From NCBI GenBank assembly GCA_945835885.1, contig CAMAJR010000009.1, forward strand, positions 1-33,712: a stretch of 33,712 nucleotides of DNA, given 5' to 3'. The position numbers and the translations under genes were made by a program. The notes under the pieces were generated by a model, which had not been told where the DNA came from, ran no database searches, and worked only from the letters and a program-made list of their open reading frames with translations. This document shows positions 26,423 to 33,451 of the stretch, piece by piece (position 1 is the stretch's first letter; every line of letters starts with the position of its first letter). This stretch comes from an uncultured Alphaproteobacteria bacterium (GTDB taxonomy: Bacteria; Pseudomonadota; Alphaproteobacteria; RF32; CAG-239).

Positions 26423-26466
26423 AAAAAAGTGTCTTGAAAGCTTTGTCTTTCACGGCACTTTTTTTT
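26423..26466. terminator. Bidirectional terminator between lipoprotein and XRE gene
   Basis: AAGTGTCTTGAAAG pairs with CTTTCACGGCACTT (one mismatch and a G-U) around a 6-nt loop. It is flanked by six A's on the left and eight T's on the right, so both convergent genes can use it. Confidence 0.75.
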
Positions 26467-26475
26467 ATTCAGCAA

Positions 26476-26706
26476 TTATTCAAACAAAATACGCATTTTT
26501 TTGCCATAAAATTCGGTCAAACGGCGAAAAGCCGAATATTGAATAAACTTGCCGATTTCCATCCCCTCAATCACACGTTCCGGCAAATTTGTTTGGGTTG
26601 CAACGGTGCGTAAATACATTCCGCGTTCTTTGCGCAAGCGCCATAATCCCTCGCCTATCTCGCGTAATGTTTGTTTATCCATATAATAACAATCTTTAGT
26701 TGACAT
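26476..26706 (-). CDS. Small XRE-type helix-turn-helix protein
   Basis: The start is the internal MSTKDCYYMD, with AGGAG 6 nt upstream; the track's earlier start is rejected. The 76-aa product carries a Cro/CI-type helix-turn-helix: IGEGLWRLRKERGMYL, then TVATQTNLPERVIEGMEIGK, then LTEFYGKKM, the usual five-helix order. It is almost only a DNA-binding domain, so it probably dimerises as a repressor; its targets are not known. Directly upstream on the same strand is a folded RNA with its own promoter and terminator, so the gene may be expressed by read-through of that terminator. Confidence 0.85.
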   Translation of the reverse strand: MSTKDCYYMDKQTLREIGEGLWRLRKERGMYLRTVATQTNLPERVIEGMEIGKFIQYSAFRRLTEFYGKKMRILFE

Positions 26707-26735
26707 TTTGAACTCCTTTTTTGCTATAACCAAAC

Positions 26736-26764
26736 AAAAACCACCTCAAATCTCTTCAAGGTGG
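26736..26764 (-). terminator. Intrinsic terminator of the structured RNA
   Basis: Minus strand CCACCT and AGGTGG form a 6-bp stem around a 12-nt loop, followed by TTTTTG. It lies between the folded RNA and the ribosome site of the XRE gene. Confidence 0.75.
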
Positions 26765-26884
26765 GGAGTTCGAAACTGCAAACAATCAGTCCGGCGTATT
26801 CGGTATATTCCGCCGGCTCCCCATAGCAGAGGAGTTATTTTTGTTTGTGGAGTTTCGACACTCCGCCGACGACCTCTCGCCGAC
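26736..26884 (-). ncRNA. Candidate structured small RNA or attenuator leader upstream of the XRE gene
   Basis: About 149 nt bounded by a sigma70-like promoter and an intrinsic terminator, with no plausible ORF. On the minus strand, GGAGTGTCGAAACT near the 5' end pairs with AGTTTCGAACTCC near the 3' end through one bulge, and the helix continues inwards with CAAACAA/TTGTTTG. Within it are two hairpins: CTCC-TCTGCTAT-GGGGAG and CCGGCG-14 nt-CGCCGG, plus GGCGA-GAGG-TCGTC at the 5' end. The inner GGGGAG could alternatively pair with CTCCCC just before the terminator, which is switch-like. Length and rod-like fold recall 6S RNA, but I see no diagnostic signature. SRP RNA and tmRNA do not fit. Confidence 0.6.
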
Positions 26885-26890
26885 AAAGTT

Positions 26891-26918
26891 ATAATATAAG
26901 AAGCCGAAAAAATTGCAA
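26891..26918 (-). promoter_or_regulatory. Promoter of the structured RNA
   Basis: Minus strand TTGCAA and TATTAT are separated by 16 nt, with the predicted start near 26884. It lies directly after the nfo stop codon with no intervening terminator, so nfo transcripts may also run into the RNA. Confidence 0.6.
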
Positions 26919-26926
26919 GCACAATT

Positions 26927-27760
26927 TTATTTTTCTGCCGCCGTGCGCATCATTTTAATTTCTGCCGCATAACCCGACAAGTCGTTTGGTGTTTCTAAAA
27001 TCATCGGCAAATTCTTCACCGCCGAATGCCGCACGAATCTTTCTAATGCCGCCTGCCCGATTTCACCCTCACCTATTTTGGCGTGCCGGTCCTTGTTTGA
27101 GCCAAACGGCATCATACTGTCGTTGAGATGAACGGCTTTTAAATACGGCAACCCGATGATTTTATCAAACGCGGCAAACACGCCGTCGAGGTCGTTCACA
27201 ATATCATAACCGGCGGCAAAAACGTGACAGGTATCAAGGCACACCCCCATTTTTTGCTTGAGTTTCACACCGTCGATAATTGCCGCCAACTCCTCAAAAC
27301 TGCGCCCGACTTCCGAACCCTTGCCCGACATCGTTTCTAACAAAACGGTTGTCGTTTGTTCCGGTGTCAAAAGTTTATTCAGCAAATCAACAATCAATTC
27401 AATTCCCTCTTCGGCCCCCTGTCCGACGTGTGAACCGGGATGAAAATTGTAATAATTATTCGGCACAAACTCCATACGTTTTAAATCATCGGCAAAAACC
27501 ATCTCGGCAAACTCTCGTGTTTGCGGATTATCCGAACATATATTTAGCGTATAAGGTGCGTGCGCAATAATTTTCGCGAAAGAGTTTATTTTAGCAAAAT
27601 CATTAAATTTTTGCGCATCTGCCGCATCAATTTCTTTTGCCTTTCCGCCTTGGGGGTTGCGCGTAAAAAATTGAAACGTATCCGCACAGATGGAAGATGC
27701 TTCTTTGGCAATATGCATAAAACCTTTTGAGATAGAAAGATGACAACCGATGTGCAACAT
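26927..27760 (-). CDS. nfo: Endonuclease IV (AP endonuclease)
   Basis: Nfo cuts DNA 5' of abasic sites during base excision repair, using a trinuclear zinc centre. The true start is MLHIGCH, residue 60 of the track ORF, preceded by AAAGGA; this gives 277 aa, normal for the family. The zinc ligands and signatures are in order: GCHLSISKG, FFTRNPQ, AHAPYTLNICS, FHPGSHVG, LLETMSGKG, GVCLDTCHVFAAGYD, AVHLNDS and GSNKDRHAKIGEG, then ILETP near the end. The structured RNA and XRE gene lie downstream on the same strand. Upstream is a divergent 143-aa gene. Confidence 0.95.
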   Translation of the reverse strand: MLHIGCHLSISKGFMHIAKEASSICADTFQFFTRNPQGGKAKEIDAADAQKFNDFAKINSFAKIIAHAPYTLNICSDNPQTREFAEMVFADDLKRMEFVPNNYYNFHPGSHVGQGAEEGIELIVDLLNKLLTPEQTTTVLLETMSGKGSEVGRSFEELAAIIDGVKLKQKMGVCLDTCHVFAAGYDIVNDLDGVFAAFDKIIGLPYLKAVHLNDSMMPFGSNKDRHAKIGEGEIGQAALERFVRHSAVKNLPMILETPNDLSGYAAEIKMMRTAAEK

Positions 27761-27830
27761 AATATTTCCTTTCAATTTTGTTTGCTCTATTTTAGAATAA
27801 AATAAAATTTTCGCAAGTGCAAAAAAACTC

Positions 27831-27858
27831 TTGTATTTTTGACAAAAAACATTATACT
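27831..27858 (+). promoter_or_regulatory. Promoter of the 143-aa gene
   Basis: TTGTAT and TATACT are separated by 16 nt and lie 29-56 nt before the ATG. The resulting leader would be only about 22 nt, A/U-rich and without a Shine-Dalgarno motif. Confidence 0.5.
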
Positions 27859-27886
27859 GAGAGCCGAAATTCAAAATTTTTATTAT

Positions 27887-28318
27887 ATGAATGATGAACT
27901 TAAAGCGTTTGTATGGCAAGTCTGCCAGTATCTGCAACCCAATTTTCTGACAAAATTATCCGATGATGAATTAATCGCTTTGTTTCAGCAAGTTTTCAGC
28001 TTGAGAATGATTATGCGGTATGTTGATTCCGAGCCGGTTGAACGTCAGGTTGTCGAAAATTGCGTTGATAGTATGATTGCAGAAATTCGCCGACGTAACC
28101 TCAAAGTCCGCTCAATGCCGATAGAGGTTATTATCGACAACGACGGAACATTCGTTAAAGGTCAAGAAGAGTTGCGCTATGCGTTTGAAAAGCTTGATTT
28201 TGACGATATGATGGAGTTTATCGATTCCATCCTCAAGTATCCGCTTAACGACGCGCAACGTGCAGCCCTTATCAATTTGGCACGCGAAAAGGTTTATGCC
28301 GATACAGACGCAGATTAA
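27887..28318 (+). CDS. Uncharacterised 143-aa acidic protein
   Basis: I do not recognise this protein. I start it at MNDELKAFVW because the predicted promoter -10 (27853) lies inside the longer track ORF, so the upstream codons would not be transcribed. It is soluble, acidic and mainly helical, with a regular C-terminal helical part (FEKLDFDDMMEFIDSILKYP, DAQRAALINLAREK). It has no signal peptide or membrane segment. There is no ribosome site. A strong terminator follows 6 nt after the stop. The gene is divergent from nfo. Confidence 0.75.
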   Translation: MNDELKAFVWQVCQYLQPNFLTKLSDDELIALFQQVFSLRMIMRYVDSEPVERQVVENCVDSMIAEIRRRNLKVRSMPIEVIIDNDGTFVKGQEELRYAFEKLDFDDMMEFIDSILKYPLNDAQRAALINLAREKVYADTDAD

Positions 28319-28324
28319 GACAAT

Positions 28325-28353
28325 GCCCTCCGCTTTTTAGGAGGGCTTGTTTT
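28325..28353 (+). terminator. Intrinsic terminator after the 143-aa gene
   Basis: GCCCTCC and GGAGGGC form a perfect 7-bp stem around the 8-nt loop GCTTTTTA, followed by TTGTTTT. Confidence 0.85.
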
Positions 28354-28385
28354 ATTTATGAGGGCTTTTATTCAATTATCTTAAC

Positions 28386-28414
28386 TTGACAAAAATAATT
28401 TTTATTGCTACACT
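28386..28414 (+). promoter_or_regulatory. Promoter of the ACP-like gene
   Basis: Consensus TTGACA and TACACT are separated by 17 nt. A second, perfect TATAAT at 28430-28435 lacks a good -35 at the right distance and may be an alternative. The leader has no Shine-Dalgarno. Confidence 0.55.
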
Positions 28415-28460
28415 TACATTCTAATTACTTATAATATAGGTATAATTTAAATTTAATCGT

Positions 28461-28763
28461 ATGAATGGAAAAATAACATTAGATGACATTCGTAAAGTTC
28501 TTTGCGAAAATCTTGATTATGCTTTCTGCGATAAGAATAAGAATGTTAAAAAGCTCTCTGATGAAGAGCTCTTGAAAGTCAATATTGAGAAAGATTTGGT
28601 CTTAGACAGTTTAGACTTTATCGTTTTGACGATGACTTTAGAGCGCAACTGCAACGTTGTTATTCCTAATGATGCCTTTGATGCCTTTCAAAAAAAAGAC
28701 GGCACTATCGAAGCACTTCTTGAAGAATACAACCGTTTTTTAATAGCGTCGTTAAACTCTTAA
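28461..28763 (+). CDS. Orphan acyl-carrier-protein-like protein
   Basis: The 100-aa protein matches the ACP fold. A first helix (LDDIRKVLCENLDYAF) is followed by a long loop, then NIEKDLVLDSLDFIVLTMTLER. DSL with Ser50 is the expected 4'-phosphopantetheine attachment site. Next come NVVIPNDAFDAF and a last helix (TIEALLEEYNRFL), matching the ACP ending. The usual ACP has about 78 aa; here an insertion of ~10 residues after helix 1 lengthens it. No fatty-acid, polyketide or lipid A gene lies nearby, so it is probably a specialised carrier rather than the housekeeping AcpP. It has its own promoter, no Shine-Dalgarno, and a perfect terminator. Confidence 0.78.
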   Translation: MNGKITLDDIRKVLCENLDYAFCDKNKNVKKLSDEELLKVNIEKDLVLDSLDFIVLTMTLERNCNVVIPNDAFDAFQKKDGTIEALLEEYNRFLIASLNS

Positions 28764-28766
28764 CAT

Positions 28767-28797
28767 CAAAAACGGCATCTAACAGATGCCGTTTTTG
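28767..28797. terminator. Bidirectional terminator between ACP-like gene and rlmN
   Basis: CAAAAACGGCATCT and AGATGCCGTTTTTG are a perfect 14-bp inverted repeat around the loop AAC, with T-runs on both strands. It sits between two convergent genes. Confidence 0.9.
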
Positions 28798-28815
28798 CAT
28801 TTTCATCAGATAAAT

Positions 28816-29877
28816 CTACGATTCGTGTTTTGATTTCAACTGTCCGCAAGCGGCTAAAATATCTTGACCGCGCGCCACACGAATCGGTGCCGCGAATCCG
28901 GCTTTTTCCAGTTCTTGCGCAAAGACCCGCACACGATTATTGGAACTCGGTCGAAAAGCACATCCCGGCCACGGATTAAACGGAATCAGATTAAAGCTGG
29001 CACGCAAACCGTATGTTTTCATCAATGCAGTCAATTCATGGGCACATTCGAGAGAATCATTGATACCGTCAAGCATTAAATATTCAAACGTAATATAACG
29101 GCTACCATCGCCCTCTTGATATTCACGACAGGCCGCAAGCACATCTTCCAGCGGATAGCGATTGTTAATCGGCATAATTTGCGAGCGCAACACATTATTC
29201 GGAGCGTGCAAAGAAATCGCTAACCGCACGCCGGTTTCCTTAAGTGCACGCACAATATTCGGCGCAATACCGGATGTGGACATTGTTACACGCCGCCGAG
29301 ATATGGCAATTCCGTCCCCGTCAGTTAAGATATTAAGTGCTTTTATCGTATTTTCAAGATTATGTAACGGTTCCCCCATTCCCATAACCACAATATTGGA
29401 AAGGTAACGTGTTTCATTCGTCGGACTCGGCCATTCGCCGTAAGTATCGCGAGCCACCATAAATTGGCTGACAATTTCGCCGGCCGTTAAGTTACGCGTC
29501 AATTTTTGACTTCCGGTATGGCAAAAACGACAACCGACAGCGCAACCGACCTGCGTTGAAATACATACGGCACCGCGGTCAGTTTCCGGAATATATACCA
29601 TCTCAACCCGTTGTCCGTCCGCAAATTCCAACAGCCATTTGCGGGTTTTATCGCTTGAAAGCTGTTCGGTCACCACTTTGGGGCGTGTAATCGTAAAATT
29701 TTCGGCAAGTTTAGCGCGCAAAACCTTTGAAAGGTTGCTCATTTTTTCGAAATCGGTTTCGCCGAAATAATAAAGCCATTGCCATAATTGCTTTGCTCGA
29801 AAGGGCTTTTCACCGATTTCGGTCAAAGCCCTTTGCAATTCTTCTTTACTCAATCCGATAAGTTCTGTTTTAGCCAT
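28816..29877 (-). CDS. rlmN: Dual-specificity RNA methyltransferase RlmN
   Basis: RlmN is a radical-SAM enzyme that methylates C2 of A2503 in 23S rRNA and A37 in some tRNAs. The 353-aa length is normal. The radical-SAM cluster motif CAVGCRFC is at C112, C116 and C119. The methyl-carrying C-terminal cysteine is present (LAACGQL, Cys344). Other family features are KPFRAKQLWQW, VCISTQVGC, GMGEPLHN, RRRVTMSTSGI, RLAISLHAP and FNLIPFNPWPG. No strong ribosome site is seen; the gene starts 2 nt after the stop of the IalB-family gene, so translational coupling is likely. Confidence 0.96.
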   Translation of the reverse strand: MAKTELIGLSKEELQRALTEIGEKPFRAKQLWQWLYYFGETDFEKMSNLSKVLRAKLAENFTITRPKVVTEQLSSDKTRKWLLEFADGQRVEMVYIPETDRGAVCISTQVGCAVGCRFCHTGSQKLTRNLTAGEIVSQFMVARDTYGEWPSPTNETRYLSNIVVMGMGEPLHNLENTIKALNILTDGDGIAISRRRVTMSTSGIAPNIVRALKETGVRLAISLHAPNNVLRSQIMPINNRYPLEDVLAACREYQEGDGSRYITFEYLMLDGINDSLECAHELTALMKTYGLRASFNLIPFNPWPGCAFRPSSNNRVRVFAQELEKAGFAAPIRVARGQDILAACGQLKSKHES

Positions 29878-29879
29878 TG

Positions 29880-30386
29880 TTATTTCTTACACTTAGCGGA
29901 AATGGTCCGATACGCGTTGGAAAAACCTTTCAACGAATAAGTATCTTTGGTTTGTGTGCCTCGCGACGAACGGCCTTCGACAATCATTCGACTGCCGCGC
30001 TTCATTGCCGCTACGATTTTTTGATCTTCTGCACTGTTAATCATCCACCCCTTGTTGGCGTCAGTAAAAGTGTTATGAAATGCCTGATTCCCTATTTTAA
30101 CGGTGAACGGCGCTTTTTTCTGAAATTCATAACCGGCAACAAAACTTACTTCATCAAATGTTTTTTCACGCGGACGATGCGTCACGACTGCATAAATGTC
30201 ACCGCGTTTTTTATATTTACCTTCGTCCTTTTTCGGAGTTGAAGCTATGTAGCAAATCGTGTTACCGCCGTCATTATAGGTCCATGCGGTCCAATCACCG
30301 AATTCGCCCAAAAGTTGCGGCTGACCGGCAGCGTATGAAGCGGTTGTAAAAAATAAGCCGCAGATAACCAAAAAATATTTCAACAT
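29880..30386 (-). CDS. Invasion-associated locus B (IalB) family periplasmic protein
   Basis: The 168-aa product has a signal peptide (MLKYFLVICGLFFTTASYAA) and the IalB-family core: FGDWTAWTYNDGGNTICYI, RPREKTFDEVSFVAGY, VKIGNQAFHNTF, and MIVEGRSSRGTQTKDTYSLKGFSNAY, ending with the second Cys (AKCKK). In Bartonella, IalB is linked to entry into erythrocytes; in other alphaproteobacteria the family's function is unclear. AAAGGA is the ribosome site. It lies 2 nt upstream of rlmN and probably in one transcript, a combination without obvious functional logic. Confidence 0.85.
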   Translation of the reverse strand: MLKYFLVICGLFFTTASYAAGQPQLLGEFGDWTAWTYNDGGNTICYIASTPKKDEGKYKKRGDIYAVVTHRPREKTFDEVSFVAGYEFQKKAPFTVKIGNQAFHNTFTDANKGWMINSAEDQKIVAAMKRGSRMIVEGRSSRGTQTKDTYSLKGFSNAYRTISAKCKK

Positions 30387-30483
30387 TCTTTTTTCCTTTA
30401 AATCAAAATTTGCTTGGATTATATGAAAAATGTGTATATAAATTATTAATAATCTATAAAAATGGCAAGAGGAATTTTGCGCT

Positions 30484-31707
30484 ATGTTTATACCTGAATA
30501 TCTTGATATGTCAAAAATCGTGCAATCGGCAAAGATTGTGCGCCTGTTTGAGGCCGTGGAAGAGCACGGCGGGACAGTGCGTTTTGTCGGTGGTGCCGTG
30601 CGTGATACCCTCGCCGGTTTAAGCGGATTCGATTTGGACTTGGCTACCGACTTGAGTCCGGACGAATTGGTCGAAGCGTGTCAGGATAACGGACTGAAAA
30701 CCGTGCCAGTCGGTATTAAAACAGCAACCATCGGTGTTGTTATGGACGATAAAATTTTGGAAGTTGCCTCACTCAAACGCAGCAAAATTAAAAATAACGG
30801 ACGACGCATTATGGAATTTACGGACGATTGGAGTGCCGATGCCTCTCAACGTGACTTAACGATTAACGCGGTTTATGCCGATTTACACGGAAACGTATTT
30901 GATTATTACGACGGTATTACCGACCTGAAAAACGGTGTCGTGCGCTTTATCGGTAACTCGGAAGACCGTATTAACGAAGACCCTTTGCGAATTATGCGCT
31001 TTTTTCGTTTTTATGCGCGGTTTGGTAAAGCACCGATAGATGCCGAATCGCTTAATGCTTGTATAAAACTGAAAGATACGTTGCGCGGAGTGGCAATCGA
31101 GCGCGTGCGTGATGAATTGTTTAAGATATTAACAACGCCGAATGCCGCCGCTGCTATGAAATTGATTTATGATAATGATATTTTAGCGTATTTTTTACCA
31201 AAATCGCACCATTTAGGCGCTTTGGATCGTTTAAGCAAATTGGTGGAAGATATGCGTTTTGAAGGAAATTTTTTGCGCCGGCTGTTTGTGCTGTATCAGC
31301 CAAGTCCGGCACAAGCCGAAAATATGGCAAACACATTGCGTTTTACGAAAAAACAAAAAGAAATTTTCGGACGATGGACTAAAATTGATATTAAACCCGA
31401 ATTTTTAAATACACCGAAATCACGTTTGCAGCTTATCTATCGCTACGGCAAACAATTTTGCACGGATAAAGTGTTACTTGGTGCGGCGATTTACGGATAC
31501 GAAAATATCAATATCAGTGCAATTTTGCACCAAATTGAAAATGCGGTTATGCCGATTTTTCCCTTACGCGGACGCGATATTGTTAATGCCGGAATCAGCG
31601 GAGACCGTAAAATCGGCAAAATTATGGATAAGTTAGAGCAACAATGGATTGATTCCGACTTTAAGATGACCAGAGATGAATTGTTGGCTTCCGTGCAAAA
31701 TCAGTAA
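30484..31707 (+). CDS. cca: CCA-adding tRNA nucleotidyltransferase or poly(A) polymerase family protein
   Basis: This family adds CCA to tRNA 3' ends. The 407-aa product has the class II nucleotidyltransferase signature: RFVGGAVRD at residues 33-41 and the catalytic pair FDLDLAT with Asp50 and Asp52. Then come the neck motifs, FTDDWSADASQRDLTINAVY and DPLRIMRFFRFYARFG, a close match to alphaproteobacterial CCA enzymes. The C-terminal half is helical. A distinct poly(A) polymerase role cannot be excluded. AGAGGA lies 10 nt before the start. Its last 7 nt overlap the end of a gene on the opposite strand. Confidence 0.93.
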   Translation: MFIPEYLDMSKIVQSAKIVRLFEAVEEHGGTVRFVGGAVRDTLAGLSGFDLDLATDLSPDELVEACQDNGLKTVPVGIKTATIGVVMDDKILEVASLKRSKIKNNGRRIMEFTDDWSADASQRDLTINAVYADLHGNVFDYYDGITDLKNGVVRFIGNSEDRINEDPLRIMRFFRFYARFGKAPIDAESLNACIKLKDTLRGVAIERVRDELFKILTTPNAAAAMKLIYDNDILAYFLPKSHHLGALDRLSKLVEDMRFEGNFLRRLFVLYQPSPAQAENMANTLRFTKKQKEIFGRWTKIDIKPEFLNTPKSRLQLIYRYGKQFCTDKVLLGAAIYGYENINISAILHQIENAVMPIFPLRGRDIVNAGISGDRKIGKIMDKLEQQWIDSDFKMTRDELLASVQNQ

Positions 31708-32135
31708 TATAAACGAAGCGTATTTTTTGCGGCCTGGCAATTCTGTCCGCCGTTTATTTCAACACGTTTGGCACCGCCGTTAAAGTTGAGGTAATGGCAA
31801 AGTTCCCGATTAACACCGGAAAGCTCAACATAATATTCGGCAAGGGTCTCTGAACCGACATTCCATTCCAACCCTTTAAAGCCGCCAAAGTCCAAATCAG
31901 ATTTTTGAATACCTCTGTAATCACCGAAATATTTGGTCTGAATTTCTGCATTCAGGTCTTCTAAGCCCTGTTGGACTTGAACATTGGAAAGTGTGCGTTG
32001 CATTTTTTCAACACCGGCAACCGAAGATGATGTCATCGCCCCTTGAACCCCTAAAGAACCGAGAATATCAACAATTTGTGCCTTAGCTTCAACCGAAAAT
32101 GCCATACATATAATTGCAATTAAGTATTTTTTCAT
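31701..32135 (-). CDS. Small secreted protein, unknown function
   Basis: The 144-aa product has a clear signal peptide (MKKYLIAIICMAFSVEAKAQ) and a helical stretch (MQRTLSNVQVQQGLEDLNAEI), then a small domain with two cysteines (RELCHYLNF and GGQNCQAAK). The second half, with EVAL-like SETLAEYYVELSGVNRELC, loosely recalls C-terminal domains of some type IV pilins, but this is only a resemblance. AGAGG is the ribosome site, and it lies 10 nt after the ROK-family gene, so the two are probably co-transcribed. The stop codons of this gene and cca overlap tail to tail. Confidence 0.8.
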   Translation of the reverse strand: MKKYLIAIICMAFSVEAKAQIVDILGSLGVQGAMTSSSVAGVEKMQRTLSNVQVQQGLEDLNAEIQTKYFGDYRGIQKSDLDFGGFKGLEWNVGSETLAEYYVELSGVNRELCHYLNFNGGAKRVEINGGQNCQAAKNTLRLYY

Positions 32136-32145
32136 ATTGACCTCT

Positions 32146-32943
32146 TTATTTATGTTGGGTATACAACAATGCTGCCCCGATTATTCCGGCGTTTGTGCCG
32201 CATACGGCAGGTTTGACCGTTGCCGGATTGTGCGGTTGCAACCGTGCCAATGTTTCCGTAATTTTAGCATAATCCACAATTTGCGCCAAGCTGCCCGAAA
32301 GTGCGAAAACTTCGGTATCGAACAGCCCGTTCAGCAATTTTAAGCCGGAGAGCAGATTTTCTTCCCATTCATCATAGGCCTTGCGAGCATTTTCATCACC
32401 ACCGCGCGCCAGCTCATAAATCTTGAAGCAATCGGATTCGGAAACATCATATTTAACGCCGAGTCGTCTCAAATCGCGTCCCGAAAACGGAAAACTGACT
32501 TCGCCGGTTGCGCCGCATTTTCCGCGCAAAATATGGCCGTCTGCAATAATTCCACAACCGGTATCTGTGCCGAGTGTCAGCATAATTCCGTTGTTCACAC
32601 CGCGCAAATTACCGATTTTATATTCCGCCCACAAAGCCGCATTCGCATCATTTTCGACAACAACCGGCGCATTAAAAATCGCACCAAAATCAATCTGCTC
32701 ATATCCTGCCGGCAAATTATTCGGCTTGCCCTGAAGCTTGTTTTGAAACACGACTCCTGCGGTTGCCAACGCAAATCGGTCGTATTGGTATTGTTTCGCC
32801 GTTTGTTTGAAAATCTCCTCGATTTCCTGTGCAATTTGCGGTGTCGGCACGGATTGAACCGCTGACAAAATCTTGCCGTTTTCATCAACCACCGCGTGCG
32901 CGATTTTGCTGCCACCGACATCAAAAGAAAGTATCTTTGTCAT
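32146..32943 (-). CDS. ROK-family sugar kinase
   Basis: The start is the second ATG of a tandem pair (MTKILSFDVGGSKIA) because GAGGGG is best spaced for it; the track's upstream residues are rejected. The 265-aa product has the ATP-phosphate motif DVGGSKIA near the N-terminus, END at residues 97-99 with the catalytic Asp, and LTLGTDTGCGII for the second phosphate loop. The zinc motif typical of many ROK proteins (HxxxxxxxCxCGxxGC) is absent: after GKCGATGEVSFPF the sequence goes elsewhere. Glucose, N-acetylglucosamine or another hexose could be the substrate. It is probably the first gene of a pair with the 144-aa secreted protein. Confidence 0.88.
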   Translation of the reverse strand: MTKILSFDVGGSKIAHAVVDENGKILSAVQSVPTPQIAQEIEEIFKQTAKQYQYDRFALATAGVVFQNKLQGKPNNLPAGYEQIDFGAIFNAPVVVENDANAALWAEYKIGNLRGVNNGIMLTLGTDTGCGIIADGHILRGKCGATGEVSFPFSGRDLRRLGVKYDVSESDCFKIYELARGGDENARKAYDEWEENLLSGLKLLNGLFDTEVFALSGSLAQIVDYAKITETLARLQPHNPATVKPAVCGTNAGIIGAALLYTQHK

Positions 32944-32965
32944 CATTACCCCTCTTATTGCCTTT

Positions 32966-32994
32966 ATTAAACAAAGAAAACGGTCTGCCGTCAA
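32966..32994 (-). promoter_or_regulatory. ROK-gene promoter overlapping the upstream terminator
   Basis: Minus strand TTGACG (32994-32989) and TTTAAT (32971-32966) are separated by 17 nt. The -35 lies in the loop of the terminator of the 116-aa gene and the -10 just after its T-rich tract, so termination and initiation share the same 40 bp. Confidence 0.45.
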
Positions 32995-33011
32995 GACAAA
33001 CCGTTTTCTTT
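32973..33011 (-). terminator. Intrinsic terminator of the 116-aa gene
   Basis: AAAGAAAACGGT and ACCGTTTTCTTT form a perfect 12-bp stem around a 15-nt loop, 10 nt after the stop codon of the 116-aa gene. Confidence 0.8.
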
Positions 33012-33021
33012 ATACTCAGAT

Positions 33022-33372
33022 TTACACTTTATCGATTTCAATCACATCGTCAATGTAACACACCCTGAATTTCGAGATGGTGGCCCATTGTTTACTCAAA
33101 GGCACAACAACCGTAACACCATACTCAAAATCGTCCGGATAATCGCTGAAAACGCCGGTTGAGAGCGCTAAAAAGCCGATAATTTTTGCCGTTTCCTTAC
33201 TCTCAATGCGCCAACCGACCGCAACAACTCCTGTTCCAAATACGCAAGGCGTGCAAGTTACCTCTTGTTTGAAATACTGTCGTGCTGTTTGTTCAACATA
33301 CTCTTTTGCCAGCAGATTCCTATCAACCTGAATTTCTGTGCCGGCCATTGTCGTAAATGTAATCTTTTTCAT
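33022..33372 (-). CDS. Uncharacterised 116-aa protein
   Basis: I do not recognise this protein. I start it at MKKITFTTMA, six residues into the track ORF, by analogy with the other small orphans here; the leader has no ribosome site in either case. It has an N-terminal beta-like segment (AGTEIQVDRNL), a helix (KEYVEQTARQYFK) and a C-terminal beta-rich part (EYGVTVVVPLSKQ, FRVCYIDDVIEID). Three cysteines are present (TCTPCVF and RVCYI). A perfect 12-bp terminator follows and a weaker hairpin precedes it, so it appears to be a single-gene unit. Confidence 0.72.
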   Translation of the reverse strand: MKKITFTTMAGTEIQVDRNLLAKEYVEQTARQYFKQEVTCTPCVFGTGVVAVGWRIESKETAKIIGFLALSTGVFSDYPDDFEYGVTVVVPLSKQWATISKFRVCYIDDVIEIDKV

Positions 33373-33410
33373 ATATTTTGAGTTTTGCAATAAATAATAA
33401 TTCGTTCCAA

Positions 33411-33451
33411 AAGAGCTCGCATACCTTTCCTGTCAGAATACGGAAGCTCTT
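33411..33451 (-). terminator. Hairpin between the 57-aa ORF and the 116-aa gene
   Basis: Minus strand AAGAGCT and AGCTCTT form a 7-bp stem, extended inside by CGTAT/ATGCG, followed by TTTT. It starts in the stop codon region of the 57-aa ORF. It may be that gene's terminator or a leader element of the 116-aa gene. Confidence 0.4.

Noticed and set aside
26736-26884. The structured RNA as tmRNA or SRP RNA, since it contains GTTTCGA-like words
   Set aside because: It is too short for tmRNA, encodes no proteolysis tag, has no CCA acceptor arm, and lacks the GGAAG...GCAGCC core of SRP RNA.
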